A stretch of DNA of 64,000 nt, taken from Prosopocoilus inquinatus. Taxonomy: Eukaryota; Arthropoda; Insecta; Coleoptera; Lucanidae. Below, one piece after another: positions 1-15,000 of this stretch (position 1 is the stretch's first letter; every line of letters starts with the position of its first letter). The DNA lies in contig CM069870.1 of NCBI GenBank assembly GCA_036172665.1, forward strand, positions 43,854,001 to 43,918,000. The letters are read 5' to 3'. Below the pieces are notes generated by a model. That model had not been told where the DNA came from, did not search any database, and saw only the letters and a program-made list of their open reading frames with translations. The position numbers and the translations under genes are program-made.

Positions 1-3000
1 GGACGCAGCAGAAGCTGGAAATAGTTTTAAACGAAACAACACGCATTAGCGTTGTTCCTGTGATGTATCTAATCGATCCTTACTTATCTATCATGTTATT
101 TGACGTTTGGATGGACTCCAGTAACCCTGAAGTGAGATACGAAGTTCTCGGACGCAGCTGAAGCTGGAAATAGTTTTAAACGAAACAACACGTATTAGCG
201 TTGTTCCTGTGATGTATCTAATCGATCCTTACTCATCTATCATGTTATTTGACGTTTGGATGGACTCCAGTAACCCTGACGTGAGATACGAAGTTCTCGG
301 ACGCAGCAGAAGCTGGAAATAGTTTTAAACGAAACAACACGTATTAGCGTTGTTCCTGTGATGTATCTAATCGATCCTTACTCATCTATCATGTTATTTG
401 ACGTTTGGATGGACTCCAGTAACTCTAATGTGAGATACGAAATTTTCGGACGCAGCAGAAGCTGGAAATAGTTTTAAACGAAACAACACGCATTAGCGTT
501 GTTCCTGTGATGTATCTAATCGATCCCTACTTATCTATCATGTTATTTGACGTTTGGATGGACTCCAGTAACCCTGACGTGAGATACGAAGTTCTCGGAC
601 GCAGCAGAAGCTGGAAATAGTTTTAAACGAAACAACACGCATTAGCGTTGTTCCTGTGATGTATCTAATCGATCCTTACTTATCTATCATGTTATTTGAC
701 GTTTGGATGGACTCCAGTAACCCTGACGTGAGATACGAAGTTCTCGGACGCAGCAGAAGCTGGAAATAGTTTTAAACGAAACAACACGTATTAGCGTTGT
801 TCCTGTGATGTATCTAATCGATCCTTACTCATCTATCATGTTATTTGACGTTTGGATGGACTCCAGTAACTCTGATGTGAGATACAATGTCTTTGGACGC
901 AGCAGAAGCTGGAAATAGTTTTAAACGAAACAACACGCATTAGCGTTGTTCCTGTGATGTATCTAATCGATCCTTACTTATCTATCATGTTATTTGACGT
1001 TTGGATGGACTCCAGTAACCCTGACGTGAGATACGAAGTTCTCGGAGGCAGCAGAAGCTGGAAATAGTTTTAAACGAAACAACACGTATTAGCGTTGTTC
1101 CTGTGATGTATCTAATCGATTCTTACTCATCTATCATGCTATTTGACGTTTGGATGGACTCCAGTAACTCTAATGTGAGATACGAAATTTTCGGACGCAG
1201 CAGAAGCTGGAAATAGTTTTAAACGAAACAACACGCATTAGCGTTATTCCTGTAATGTATCTAATCGATCCTTACTTATCTATCATGTTATTTGACGTTT
1301 GGATGGACTCCAGTAACCCTGACGTGAGATACGAAGTTCTCGGACGCAGCAGAAGCTGGAAATAGTTTTAAACGAAACAACACGCATTAGCGTTGTTCCT
1401 GTGATGTATCTAATCGATCCTTACTTATCTATCATGTTATTTGACGTTTGGATGGACTCCAGTAACCCTGACGTGAGATACGAAGTTCTCGGAGGCAGCA
1501 GAAGCTGGAAATAGTTTTAAACGAAACAACACGTATTAGCGTTGTTCCTGTGATGTATCTAATCGATCCTTACTCATCTATCATGTTATTTGACGTTTGG
1601 ATGGACTCCAGTAACTCTGATGTGAGATACAAAGTTTTTGGACGCAGCAGAAGCTGGAAATAGTTTTGAACGAAGCAACACGTATTACCGTTGTTCCTGT
1701 GATGTATCTAATCGATCCTTACTTAGCTACTATGTTATTTGACGTTTGGATGGACTCCAGTAACTCTGATGTGAGATACAAAGTTTTTGGACGCAGCAGG
1801 AGCTGGAAATAGTTTGAAACGAAACAACACGTATTGGCGTTGTTCCTGTGCTGTATCTAATCGATCCTTACTCATATATCATGTTATTTGGCGTTTCGAT
1901 GGACTCCAGTAGCTCTGATGTGAGATACGACGTTTTCGGACGCAGCAGAAGCTGGAAATAGTTTTAAACGAAACAACACGTATTAGCGTTGTTCCTGTGA
2001 TGTATCTAATCGATCCTTACTTATCTATCATGTTATTTGACGTTTGGATGGACTCCAGTAACCCTGACGTGAGATACGAAGTTCTCGGACGCAGCAGAAG
2101 CTGGAAATAGTTTTAAATGAAACAACACGTATTAGTGTTGTTCCTGTGATGTATCTAAACGATCCTTACTCATCTATCATGCTATTTGAAGTTTGGATGG
2201 ACTCCAGTAACTCTAATGTGAGATACGAAATTCTCGGACGCAGCAGAAGCTGGAAATAGTTTTAAACGAAACAACACGTATTAGCGTTGTTCCTGTGATG
2301 TATCTAATCGATCCTTACTCATCTATCATGTTATTTGACGTTTCGATGGACTCCAGTATCTCTAATGTGAGATACGAAATTTTCGGACTCAGCAGAAGCT
2401 GGAAATAGGTTTAAACGAAACAACACGCATTAGCGTTGTTCCTGTGATGTATCTAATCGATCCTTACTTATCTATCATGTTATTTGACGTTTGGATGGAC
2501 TCCAGTAACCCTGACGTGAGATACGAAGTTCTCGGACGCAGCAGAAGCTGGAAATAGTTTTAAACGAAACAACACGTATTAGCAGTTTTTCTGTGATGTA
2601 TCTAATCGATCCTTACTCATCTATCATGTTATTTGGCGTTTCGATGGAATCCAGTAACTTTGATGTGAGATACGACGTTTTCGGACGCAGCTGAAGCTGG
2701 AAATAGTTTTAAATGAAACAACACGTATTAGCGTTGTTCCTGTGCTGTGTCTAATCGATCCTTACTCATATATCATGTTATTTGGCGTTTCGATGGACTC
2801 CAGTAGCTCTGATGTGAGATACAATGTTTTTGGACGCAGCAGAAGCTGGAAATAGTTTTGAACGAAACAACACGTATTAGCGTTGTTCCTGTGATGTATC
2901 TAATCGATCCTTACTCATCTATCATGTTATTTGACGTTTGGATGGACTCCAGTAAGTCTGATGTGAGATACAAAGTTTTTGGACGCAGCAGGAGCTGGAA

Positions 3001-6000
3001 ATAGTTTTAAACGAAACAACACGTATTAGCGTTGTTCCTGTGCTGTATCTAATCGATCCTTACTCATCTATCATGTTATTTGACGTTTGGATGGACTCCA
3101 GTAACCCTGACGTGAGATACGAAGTTCTCGGACGCAGCAGAAGCTGGAAATAGTTTTAAACGAAACAACACGTATTAGCGTTGTTCCTGTGATGTATCTA
3201 ATCGATCCTTACTCATCTATCATGTTATTTGACGTTTGGATGGACTCCAGTAACTCTGATGTGAGATACAAAGTTTTTGGACGCAGCAGAACCTGGAAAT
3301 AGTTTTGAACGAAACAACACGTATTAGCGTTGTTCCTGTGATGTATCTAATCGATCCTTACTCATCTATCATGTTATTTGGCGTTTCGATGGACTCCAGT
3401 AGCTCTGATGTGAGATACGACGTTTTCGGACGCAGCAGAAGCTGGAAATAGTTTTAAACGAAACAACACGTATTAGCGTTGTTCCTGTGATGTATCTAAT
3501 CGATCCTTACTCATCTATCATGTTATTTGACGTTTCGATGGACTCCAGTAACTCTAATGTGAGATACGAAATTTTCGGACGCAGCAGAAGCTGGAAATAG
3601 TTTTAAACGAAACAACACGCATTAGCGTTGTTCCTGTGATGTATCTAATCGATCCTTACTTATCTATCGTGTTATTTGACGTTTGGATGGACTCCAGTAA
3701 CCCTGACGTGAGATACGAAGTTCTCGGACGCAGCGGAAGCTGGAAATAATTTTAAACGAAACAACACGTATTAGCGTTCTTCCTGTGATGTATCTAATCG
3801 ATCCTTACTCATCTATCATGTTATTTGACGTTTCGATGGACTCCAGTAACTCTAATGTGAGATACGAAATTTTCGGACGCAGCAGAAGCTGGAAATAGTT
3901 TTAAACGAAACAACACGCATTAGCGTTGTTCCTGTGATGTATCTAATCGATCCTTATATTTGACGTTTGGATGGACTCCAGTAACCCTGAAGTGAGATAC
4001 GAAGTTCTCGGACGCAGCAGAAGCTGGAAATAGTTTTAAACGAAACAACACGCATTAGCGTTGTTCCTGTGATGTATCTAATCGATCCTTACTTATCTAT
4101 CATGTTATTTGACGTTTGGATGGACTCCAGTAACCCTGACGTGAGATACGAAGTTCTCGGAGGCAGCAGAAGCTGGAAATAGTTTTAAACGAAACAACAC
4201 GTATTAGCGTCGTTCCTGTGATGTATCTAATCGATCCTTACTCATCTATCATGTTATTTGACGTTTGGATGGACTCCAGTAACTCTGATGTGAGATACAA
4301 AGTCTTTGGACGCAGCAGAAGCTGGAAATAGTTTTAAACGAAACAACACGCATTAGCGTTGTTCCTGTGATGTATCTAATCGATCCTTACTTATCTATCA
4401 TGTTATTTGACGTTTGGATGGACTCCAGTAACCCTGACGTGAGATACGAAGTTCTCGGAGGCAGCAGAAGCTGGAAATAGTTTTAAACGAAACAACACGT
4501 ATTAGCGTTGTTCCTGTGATGTATCTAATCGATCCTTACTTATCTATCATGTTATTTGACGTTTGGATGGACTCCAGTAACCCTGACGTGAGATACGAAG
4601 TTCTCGGAGGCAGCAGAAGCTGGAAATAGTTTTAAACGAAACAACACGTATTAGCGTTGTTCCTGTGATGTATCTAATCGATCCTTACTCATCTATAATG
4701 TTATTTGACGTTTGGATGGACTCCAGTAACTCTGATGTGAGATACGAAATTCTCGGACGCAGCAGAAGCTGGAAATAGTTTTAAACGAAACAACACGTAT
4801 TAGCGTTGTTCCTGTGATGTATCTAATCGATCCTTACTCATCTATCATGTTATTTGACGTTTCGATGGACTCCAGTATCTCTAATGTGAGATACGAAATT
4901 TTCGGACTCAGCAGAAGCTGGAAATAGGTTTAAACGAAACAACACGCATTAGCGTTGTTCCTGTGATGTATCTAATCGATCCTTACTTATCTATCATGTT
5001 ATTTGACGTTTGGATGGACTCCAGTAACCCTGACGTGAGATACGAAGTTCTCGGACGCAGCAGAATCTGGAAATAGTTTTAAACGAAACAACACGTATTA
5101 GCGTTGTTCCTGTGATGTATCTAATCGATCCTTACTCATCTATCATGTTATTTGACGTTTCGATGGACTCCAGTAACTCCAATGTGAGATACGAAATTTT
5201 CGGACGCAGCAGAAGCTGGAAATAGTTTTAAACGAAACAACACGCATTAGCGTTGTTCCTGTGATGTATCTAATCGATCCTTACTTATCTATCGTGTTAT
5301 TTGACGTTTGGATGGACTCCAGTAACCCTGACGTGAGATACGAAGTTCTCGGACGCAGCGGAAGCTGGAAATAATTTTAAACGAAACAACACGTATTAGC
5401 GTTCTTCCTGTGATGTATCTAATCGATCCTTACTCATCTATCATGTTATTTGACGTTTCGATGGACTCCAGTAACTCTAATGTGAGATACGAAATTTTCG
5501 GACGCAGCAGAAGCTGGAAATAGTTTTAAACGAAACAACACGCATTAGCGTTGTTCCTGTGATGTATCTAATCGATCCTTATATTTGACGTTTGGATGGA
5601 CTCCAGTAACCCTGAAGTGAGATACGAAGTTCTCGGACGCAGCAGAAGCTGGAAATAGTTTTAAACGAAACAACACGCATTAGCGTTGTTCCTGTGATGT
5701 ATCTAATCGATCCTTACTTATCTATCATGTTATTTGACGTTTGGATGGACTCCAGTAACCCTGACGTGAGATACGAAGTTCTCGGAGGCAGCAGAAGCTG
5801 GAAATAGTTTTAAACGAAACAACACGTATTAGCGTCGTTCCTGTGATGTATCTAATCGATCCTTACTCATCTATCATGTTATTTGACGTTTGGATGGACT
5901 CCAGTAACTCTGATGTGAGATACAAAGTCTTTGGACGCAGCAGAAGCTGGAAATAGTTTTAAACGAAACAACACGCATTAGCGTTGTTCCTGTGATGTAT

Positions 6001-9000
6001 CTAATCGATCCTTACTTATCTATCATGTTATTTGACGTTTGGATGGACTCCAGTAACCCTGACGTGAGATACGAAGTTCTCGGAGGCAGCAGAAACTGGA
6101 AATAGTTTTAAACGAAACAACACGTATTAGCGTTGTTCCTGTGATGTATCTAATCGATCCTTACTTATCTATCATGTTATTTGACGTTTGGATGGACTCC
6201 AGTAACCCTGACGTGAGATACGAAGTTCTCGGAGGCAGCAGAAGCTGGAAATAGTTTTAAACGAAACAACACGTATTAGCGTTGTTCCTGTGATGTATCT
6301 AATCGATCCTTACTCATCTATAATGTTATTTGACGTTTGGATGGACTCCAGTAACACTGATGTGAGATACGAAATTCTCGGACGCAGCAGAAGCTGGAAA
6401 TAGTTTTAAACGAAACAACACGTATTAGCGTTGTTCCTGTGATGTATCTAATCGATCCTTACTCATCTATCATGTTATTTGACGTTTCGATGGACTCCAG
6501 TATCTCTAATGTGAGATACGAAATTTTCGGACTCAGCAGAAGCTGGAAATAGGTTTAAACGAAACAACACGCATTAGCGTTGTTCCTGTGATGTATCTAA
6601 TCGATCCTTACTTATCTATCATGTTATTTGACGTTTGGATGGACTCCAGTAACCCTGACGTGAGATACGAAGTTCTCGGACGCAGCAGAATCTGGAAATA
6701 GTTTTAAATGAAACAACACGTATTAGTGTTGTTCCTGTGATGTATCTAAACGATCCTTACTCATATATCATGCTATTTGAAGTTTGGATGGACTCCAGTA
6801 AGTCTGATGTGAGATACAAAGTTTTTGGACGCAGCAGGAGCTGGAAATAGTTTTAAACGAAACAACACGTATTAGCGTTGTTCCTGTGCTGTATCTAATC
6901 GATCCTTACTCATATATCATGTTATTTGGCGTTTCGATGGACTCCAGTAGCTCTGATGTGAGATACGACGTTTTCGGACGCAGCAGAAGCTGGAAATAGT
7001 TTTAAACGAGACAACACGTATTAGCGTTGTTCCTGTGATGTATCTAATCGATAATTACTCATCTATCATGTTATTTGACGTTTCGATGGACTCCAGTAAC
7101 TCTAATGTGAGATACGAAATTTTCGGACGCATCAGAAGCTGGGAATAGTTTTAAACGAAACAACACGCATTAGCGTTGTTCCTGTGATGTATCTAATCGA
7201 TCCTTACTTATCTATCATGTTATTTGACGTTTGGATGGACTCCAGTAACCCTGAAGTGAGATACGAAGTTCTCGGACGCAGCAGAAGCTGGAAATAGTTT
7301 TAAACGAAACAACACGTATTAGCGTTGTTCCTGTGATGTATCTAATCGATCCTTACTCATCTATCATGTTATTTGACGTTTGGATGGACTCCAGTAACCC
7401 TGACGTGAGATACGAAGTTCTCGGACGCAGCAGAAGCTGGAAATAGTTTTAAACGAAACAACACGTATTAGCGTTGTTCCTGTGATGTATCTAATCGATC
7501 CTTACTCATCTATCATGTTATTTGACGTTTGGATGGACTCCAGTAACTCTAAAGTGAGATACGAAATTTTCGGACGCAGCAGAAGCTGGAAATAGTTTTA
7601 AACGAAACAACACGCATTAGCGTTGTTCCTGTGATGTATCTAATCGATCCTTACTTATCTATCATGTTATTTGACGTTTGGATGGACTCCAGTAACCCTG
7701 ACGTGAGATACGAAGTTCTCGGACGCAGCAGAAGCTGGAAATAGTTTTAAACGAAACAACACGCATTAGCGTTGTTCCTGTGATGTATCTAATCGATCCT
7801 TACTTATCTATCATGTTATTTGACGTTTGGATGGACTCCAGTAACCCTGACGTGAGATACGAAGTTCTCGGACGCAGCAGAAGCTGGAAATAGTTTTAAA
7901 CGAAACAACACGCATTAGCGTTGTTCCTGTGATGTATCTAATCGATCCTTACTTATCTATCATGTTATTTGACGTTTGGATGGACTCCAGTAACCCTGAC
8001 GTGAGATACGAAGTTCTCGGAGGCAGCAGAAGCTGGAAATAGTTTTAAACGAAACAACACGTATTAGCGTTGTTCCTGTGATGTATCTAATCGATCCTTA
8101 CTCATCTATCATGTTATTTGACGTTTGGATGGACTCCAGTAACTCTGATGTGAGATACAAAGTTTTTGGACGCAGCAGAAGCTGGAAATAGTTTTGAACG
8201 AAGCAACACGTATTACCGTTGTTCCTGTGATGTATCTAATCGATCCTTACTTAGCTACTATGTTATTTGACGTTTGGATGGACTCCAGTAACTCTGATGT
8301 GAGATACAAAGTTTTTGGACGCAGCAGGAGCTGGAAATAGTTTGAAACGAAACAACACGTATTGGCGTTGTTCCTGTGCTGTATCTAATCGATCCTTACT
8401 CATATATCATGTTATTTGGCGTTTCGATGGACTCCAGTAGCTCTGATGTGAGATACGACGTTTTCGGACGCAGCAGAAGCTGGAAATAGTTTTAAACGAA
8501 ACAACACGTATTAGCGTTGTTCCTGTGATGTATCTAATCGATCCTTACTTATCTATCATGTTATTTGACGTTTGGATGGACTCCAGTAACCCTGACGTGA
8601 GATACGAAGTTCTCGGACGCAGCAGAAGCTGGAAATAGTTTTAAATGAAACAACACGTATTAGTGTTGTTCCTGTGATGTATCTAAACGATCCTTACTCA
8701 TCTATCATGCTATTTGAAGTTTGGATGGACTCCAGTAACTCTAATGTGAGATACGAAATTCTCGGACGCAGCAGAAGCTGGAAATAGTTTTAAACGAAAC
8801 AACACGTATTAGCGTTGTTCCTGTGATGTATCTAATCGATCCTTACTCATCTATCATGTTATTTGACGTTTCGATGGACTCCAGTATCTCTAATGTGAGA
8901 TACGAAATTTTCGGACTCAGCAGAAGCTGGAAATAGGTTTAAACGAAACAACACGCATTAGCGTTGTTCCTGTGATGTATCTAATCGATCCTTACTTATC

Positions 9001-12000
9001 TATCATGTTATTTGACGTTTGGATGGACTCCAGTAACCCTGACGTGAGATACGAAGTTCTCGGACGCAGCAGAAGCTGGAAATAGTTTTAAACGAAACAA
9101 CACGTATTAGCAGTTTTTCTGTGATGTATCTAATCGATCCTTACTCATCTATCATGTTATTTGGCGTTTCGATGGAATCCAGTAACTTTGATGTGAGATA
9201 CGACGTTTTCGGACGCAGCAGAAGCTGGAAATAATTTTAAATGAAACAACACGTATTAGCGTTGTTCCTGTGCTGTATCTAATCGATCCTTACTCATATA
9301 TCATGTTATTTGGCGTTTCGATGGACTCCAGTAGCTCTGATGTGAGATACAATGTTTTTGGACGCAGCAGAAGCTGGAAATAGTTTTGAACGAAACAACA
9401 CGTATTAGCGTTGTTCCTGTGATGTATCTAATCGATCCTTACTTATCTATCATGTTATTTGACGTTTGGATGGAATCCAGTAACTTTGATGTGAGATACG
9501 ACGTTTTCGGACGCAGCAGAAGCTGGAAATAGTTTGAAACGAAACAACACGTACTGGCGTTGTTCCTGTGCTGTATCTAATCGATCCTTACTCATCTATC
9601 ATGCTATTTGAAGTTTGGATGGACTCCAGTAACTCTAATGTGAGATACGAAATTCTCGGACGCAGCAGAAGCTGGAAATAGTTTTAAACGAAACAACACG
9701 TATTAGCGTTGTTCCTGTGATGTATCTAATCGATCCTTACTCATCTATCATGTTATTTGACGTTTGGATGGACTCCAGTAACCCTGACGTGAGATACGAA
9801 GTTCTCGGACGCAGCAGAAGCTGGAAATAGTTTTAAACGAAACAACACGTATTAGCGTTGTTCCTGTGATGTATCTAATCGATCCTTACTCATCTATCAT
9901 GTTATTTGACGTTTGGATGGACTCCAGTAACTCTGATGTGAGATACAAAGTTTTTGGACGCAGCAGAACCTGGAAATAGTTTTGAACGAAACAACACGTA
10001 TTAGCGTTGTTCCTGTGATGTATCTAATCGATCCTTACTCATCTATCATGTTATTTGGCGTTTCGATGGACTCCAGTAGCTCTGATGTGAGATACGACGT
10101 TTTCGGACGCAGCAGAAGCTGGAAATAGTTTTAAACGAAACAACACGTATTAGCGTTGTTCCTGTGATGTATCTAATCGATCCTGACTCATCTATCATGT
10201 TATTTGACGTTTCGATGGACTCCAGTAACTCTAATGTGAGATACGAAATTTTCGGACGCAGCAGAAGCTGGAAATAGTTTTAAACGAAACAACACGCATT
10301 AGCGTTGTTCCTGTGATGTATCTAATCGATCCTTACTTATCTATCGTGTTATTTGACGTTTGGATGGACTCCAGTAACCCTGAAGTGAGATACGAAGTTC
10401 TCGGACGCAGCGGAAGCTGGAAATAATTTTAAACGATACAACACGTATTAGCGTTGTTCCTGTGATGTATCTAATCGATCCTTACTCATCTATCATGTTA
10501 TTTGACGTTTCGATGGACTCCAGTAACTCTAATGTGAGATACGAAATTTTCGGACGCAGCAGAAGCTGGAAATAGTTTTAAACGAAACAACATGCATTAG
10601 CGTTGTTCCTGTGATGTATCTAATCGATCCTTATATTTGACGTTTGGATGGACTCCAGTAACCCTGAAGTGAGATACGAAGTTCTCGGACGCAGCAGAAG
10701 CTGGAAATAGTTTTAAACGAAACAACACGCATTAGCGTTGTTCCTGTGATGTATCTAATCGATCCTTACTTATCTATCATGTTATTTGACGTTTGGATGG
10801 ACTCCAGTAACCCTGACGTGAGATACGAAGTTCTCGGAGGCAGCAGAAGCTGGAAATAGTTTTAAACGAAACAACACGTATTAGCGTCGTTCCTGTGATG
10901 TATCTAATCGATCCTTACTCATCTATCATGTTATTTGACGTTTGGATGGACTCCAGTAACTCTGATGTGAGATACAAAGTCTTTGGACGCAGCAGAAGCT
11001 GGAAATAGTTTTAAACGAAACAACACGCATTAGCGTTGTTCCTGTGATGTATCTAATCGATCCTTACTTATCTATCATGTTATTTGACGTTTGGATGGAC
11101 TCCAGTAACCCTGACGTGAGATACGAAGTTCTCGGAGGCAGCAGAAGCTGGAAATAGTTTTAAACGAAACAACACGTATTAGCGTTGTTCCTGTGATGTA
11201 TCTAATCGATCCTTACTTATCTATCATGTTATTTGACGTTTGGATGGACTCCAGTAACCCTGACGTGAGATACGAAGTTCTCGGAGGCAGCAGAAGCTGG
11301 AAATAGTTTTAAACGAAACAACACGTATTAGCGTTGTTCCTGTGATGTATCTAATCGATCCTTACTCATCTATAATGTTATTTGACGTTTGGATGGACTC
11401 CAGTAACTCTGATGTGAGATACAAAGTCTTTGGACGCAGCAGAAGCTGGAAATAGTTTTAAACGAAACAACACGCATTAGCGTTGTTCCTGTGATGTATC
11501 TAATCGATCCTTACTCATCTATCATGTTATTTGACGTTTGGATGGACTCCAGTAACTCTGATGTGAGATACGAAGTTCTCGGACGCAGCTGAAGCTAGAA
11601 ATAGTTTTAAACGAAACAACACGCATTAGCGTTGTTCCTGTGATGTATCTAATCGATCCTTACTCATCTATCATGTTATTTGACGTTTCGATGGACTCCA
11701 GTAACTCTAATGTGAGAAACGAAATTTTCGGACGCAGCAGAAGCTGGAAATAGTTTTAAACGAAACAACACGCATTAGCGTTGTTCCTGTGATGTATCTA
11801 ATCGATCCTTACTCATCTATCATGTTATTTGGCGTTTCGATGGAATCCAGTAACTTTGATGTGAGATACGACGTTTTCGGACGCAGCAGAAGCTGGAAAT
11901 AGTTTGAAACGAAACAACACGTATTGGCGTTGTTCCTGTGCTGTATCTAATCGATCCTTACTCATATATCATGTTATTTGGCGTTTCGATGGACTCCAGT

Positions 12001-15000
12001 AGCTCTGATGTGAGATACAAAGTTTTTGGACGCAGCAGAAGCTGGAAATAGTTTTGAACGAAACAACACGTATTATCGTTGTTCCTGTGATGTATCTAAT
12101 CGATCCTTACTCATCTATCATGTTATTTGGCGTTTCGATGGACTCCAGTAACTTTGATGTGAGACACGAAGTTCTCGGACGCAGCTGAAGCTAGGAATAG
12201 TTTTAAACGAAACAACACGCATTAGCGTTGTTACTGTGATGTATCTAATCGATCCTTACTTATCTATCATGTTATTTGACGTTTGGATGGACTAAAGTAA
12301 GTCTGATGTGAGATACAAAGTTTTTGGACGCAGCAGAACCTGGAAATAGTTTTGAACGAAACAACACGTATTAGCGTTGTTCCTGTGATGTATCTAATCG
12401 ATCCTTACTCATCTATCATGTTATTTGGCGTTTCGATGGACTCCAGTAGCTCTGATGTGAGATACGACGTTTTCGGACGCAGCAGAAGCTGGAAATAGTT
12501 TTAAACGAAACAACACGTATTAGCGTTGTTCCTGTGATGTATCTAATCGATCCTTACTCATCTATCATGTTATTTGACGTTTCGATGGACTAAAGTAACT
12601 CTAATGTGAGATACGAAATTTTCGGACACAGTAGAAGCTGGAAATAGTTTTAAACGAAACAACACGCATTAGCGTTGTTCCTGTGATGTATCTAATCGAT
12701 CCTTACTTATCTATCGTGTTATTTGACGTTTCGATGGACTCCAGTAACTCTAATGTGAGATACGAAATTTTCGGACGCAGCAGAAGCTGGAAATAGTTTT
12801 AAACGAAACAACACGCATTAGCGTTGTTCCTGTGATGTATCTAATCGATCCTTACTTATCTATCATGTTATTTGACGTTTGGATGGACTCCAGTAACCCT
12901 GACGTGAGATACGAAGTTCTCGGAGGCAGCAGAAGCTGGAAATAGTTTTAAACGAAACAACACGTATTAGCGTTGTTCCTGTGATGTATCTAATCGATCC
13001 TTACTCATCTATAATGCTATTTGACGTTTGGATGGACTCTAGTAACTCTAATGTGAGATACGAAATTTTCGGACGCAGCAGAAGCTGGAAATAGTTTTAA
13101 ACGAAACAACACGCATTAGCGTTGTTCCTGTGATGTATCTAATCGATCCTTACTTATCTATCATGTTATTTGACGTTTGGATGGACTCCAGTAACCCTGA
13201 AGTGAGATACGAAGTTCTCGGACGCAGCAGAAGCTGGAAATAGTTTTAAACGAAACAACACGTATTAGCGTTGTTCCTGTGATGTATCTAATCGATCCTT
13301 ACTCATCTATCATGTTATTTGACGTTTGGATGGACTCCAGTAACCCTGACGTGAGATACGAAGTTCTCGGACGCAGCAGAAGCTGGAAATAGTTTTAAAC
13401 GAAACAACACGCATTAGCGTTGTTCCTGTGATGTATCTAATCGATCCTTACTTATCTATCATGTTATTTGACGTTTGGATGGACTCCAGTAACCCTGACG
13501 TGAGATACGAAGTTCTCGGAGGCAGCAGAAGCTGGAAATAGTTTTAAACGAAACAACACGTATTAGCGTTGTTCCTGTGATGTATCTAATCGATCCTTAC
13601 TCATCTATAATGCTATTTGACGTTTGGATGGACTCTAGTAACTCTAATGTGAGATACGAAATTTTCGGACGCAGCAGAAGCTGGAAATAGTTTTAAACGA
13701 AACAACACGCATTAGCGTTGTTCCTGTGATGTATCTAATCGATCCTTACTTATCTATCATGTTATTTGACGTTTGGATGGACTCCAGTAACCCTGACGTG
13801 AGATACGAAGTTCTCGGACATAGCAGAAGCTGGAAATAGTTTTAAACGAAACAACACGCATTAGCGTTGTTCCTGTGATGTATCTAATCGATCCTTACTT
13901 ATCTATCATGTTATTTGACGTTTGGATGGACTCCAGTAACCCTGACGTGAGATACGAAGTTCTCGGAGGCAGCAGAAGCTGGAAATAGTTTTAAACGAAA
14001 CAACACGTATTAGCGTTGTTCCTGTGATGTATCTAATCGATCCTTACTCATCTATCATGTTATTTGACGTTTGGATGGACTCCAGTAACTCTGATGTGAG
14101 ATACAAAGTCTTTGGACGCAGCAGAAGCTGGAAATAGTTTTAAACGAAACAACACGCATTAGCGTTGTTCCTGTGATGTATCTAATCGATCCTTACTTAT
14201 CTATCATGTTATTTGACGTTTGGATGGACTCCAGTAACCCTGACGTGAGATACGAAGTTCTCGGAGGCAGCAGAAGCTGGAAATAGTTTTAAACGAAACA
14301 ACACGTATTAGCGTTGTTCCTGTGATGTATCTAATCGATCCTTACTCATCTATCATGTTATTTGACGTTTGGATGGACTCCAGTAACTCTGATGTGAGAT
14401 ACAAAGTCTTTGGACGCAGCAGAAGCTGGAAATAGTTTTAAACGAAACAACACGCATTAGCGTTGTTCCTGTGATGTATCTAATCGATCCTTACTTATCT
14501 ATCATGTTATTTGACGTTTGGATGGACTCCAGTAACCCTGACGTGAGATACGAAGTTCTCGGAGGCAGCAGAAGCTGGAAATAGTTTTAAACGAAACAAC
14601 ACGTATTAGCGTTGTTCCTGTGATGTATCTAATCGATCCTTACTCATCTATAATGCTATTTGACGTTTGGATGGACTCTAGTAACTCTAATGTGAGATAC
14701 GAAATTTTCGGACGCAGCAGAAGCTGGAAATAGTTTTAAACGAAACAACACGCATTAGCGTTATTCCTGTAATGTATCTAATCGATCCTTACTTATCTAT
14801 CATGTTGTTTGACGTTTGGATGGACTCCAGTAACCCTGACGTGAGATACGAAGTTCTCGGACGCAGCAGAAGCTGGAAATAGTTTTAAACGAAACAACAC
14901 GCATTAGCGTTGTTCCTGTGATGTATCTAATCGATCCTTACTTATCTATCATGTTATTTGACGTTTGGATGGACTCCAGTAACCCTGACGTGAGATACGA

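Noticed and set aside
1..450. CENP-B box in the satellite monomer
   Set aside because: I looked for the TTCG....A..CGGG pattern on both strands and found no adequate match.
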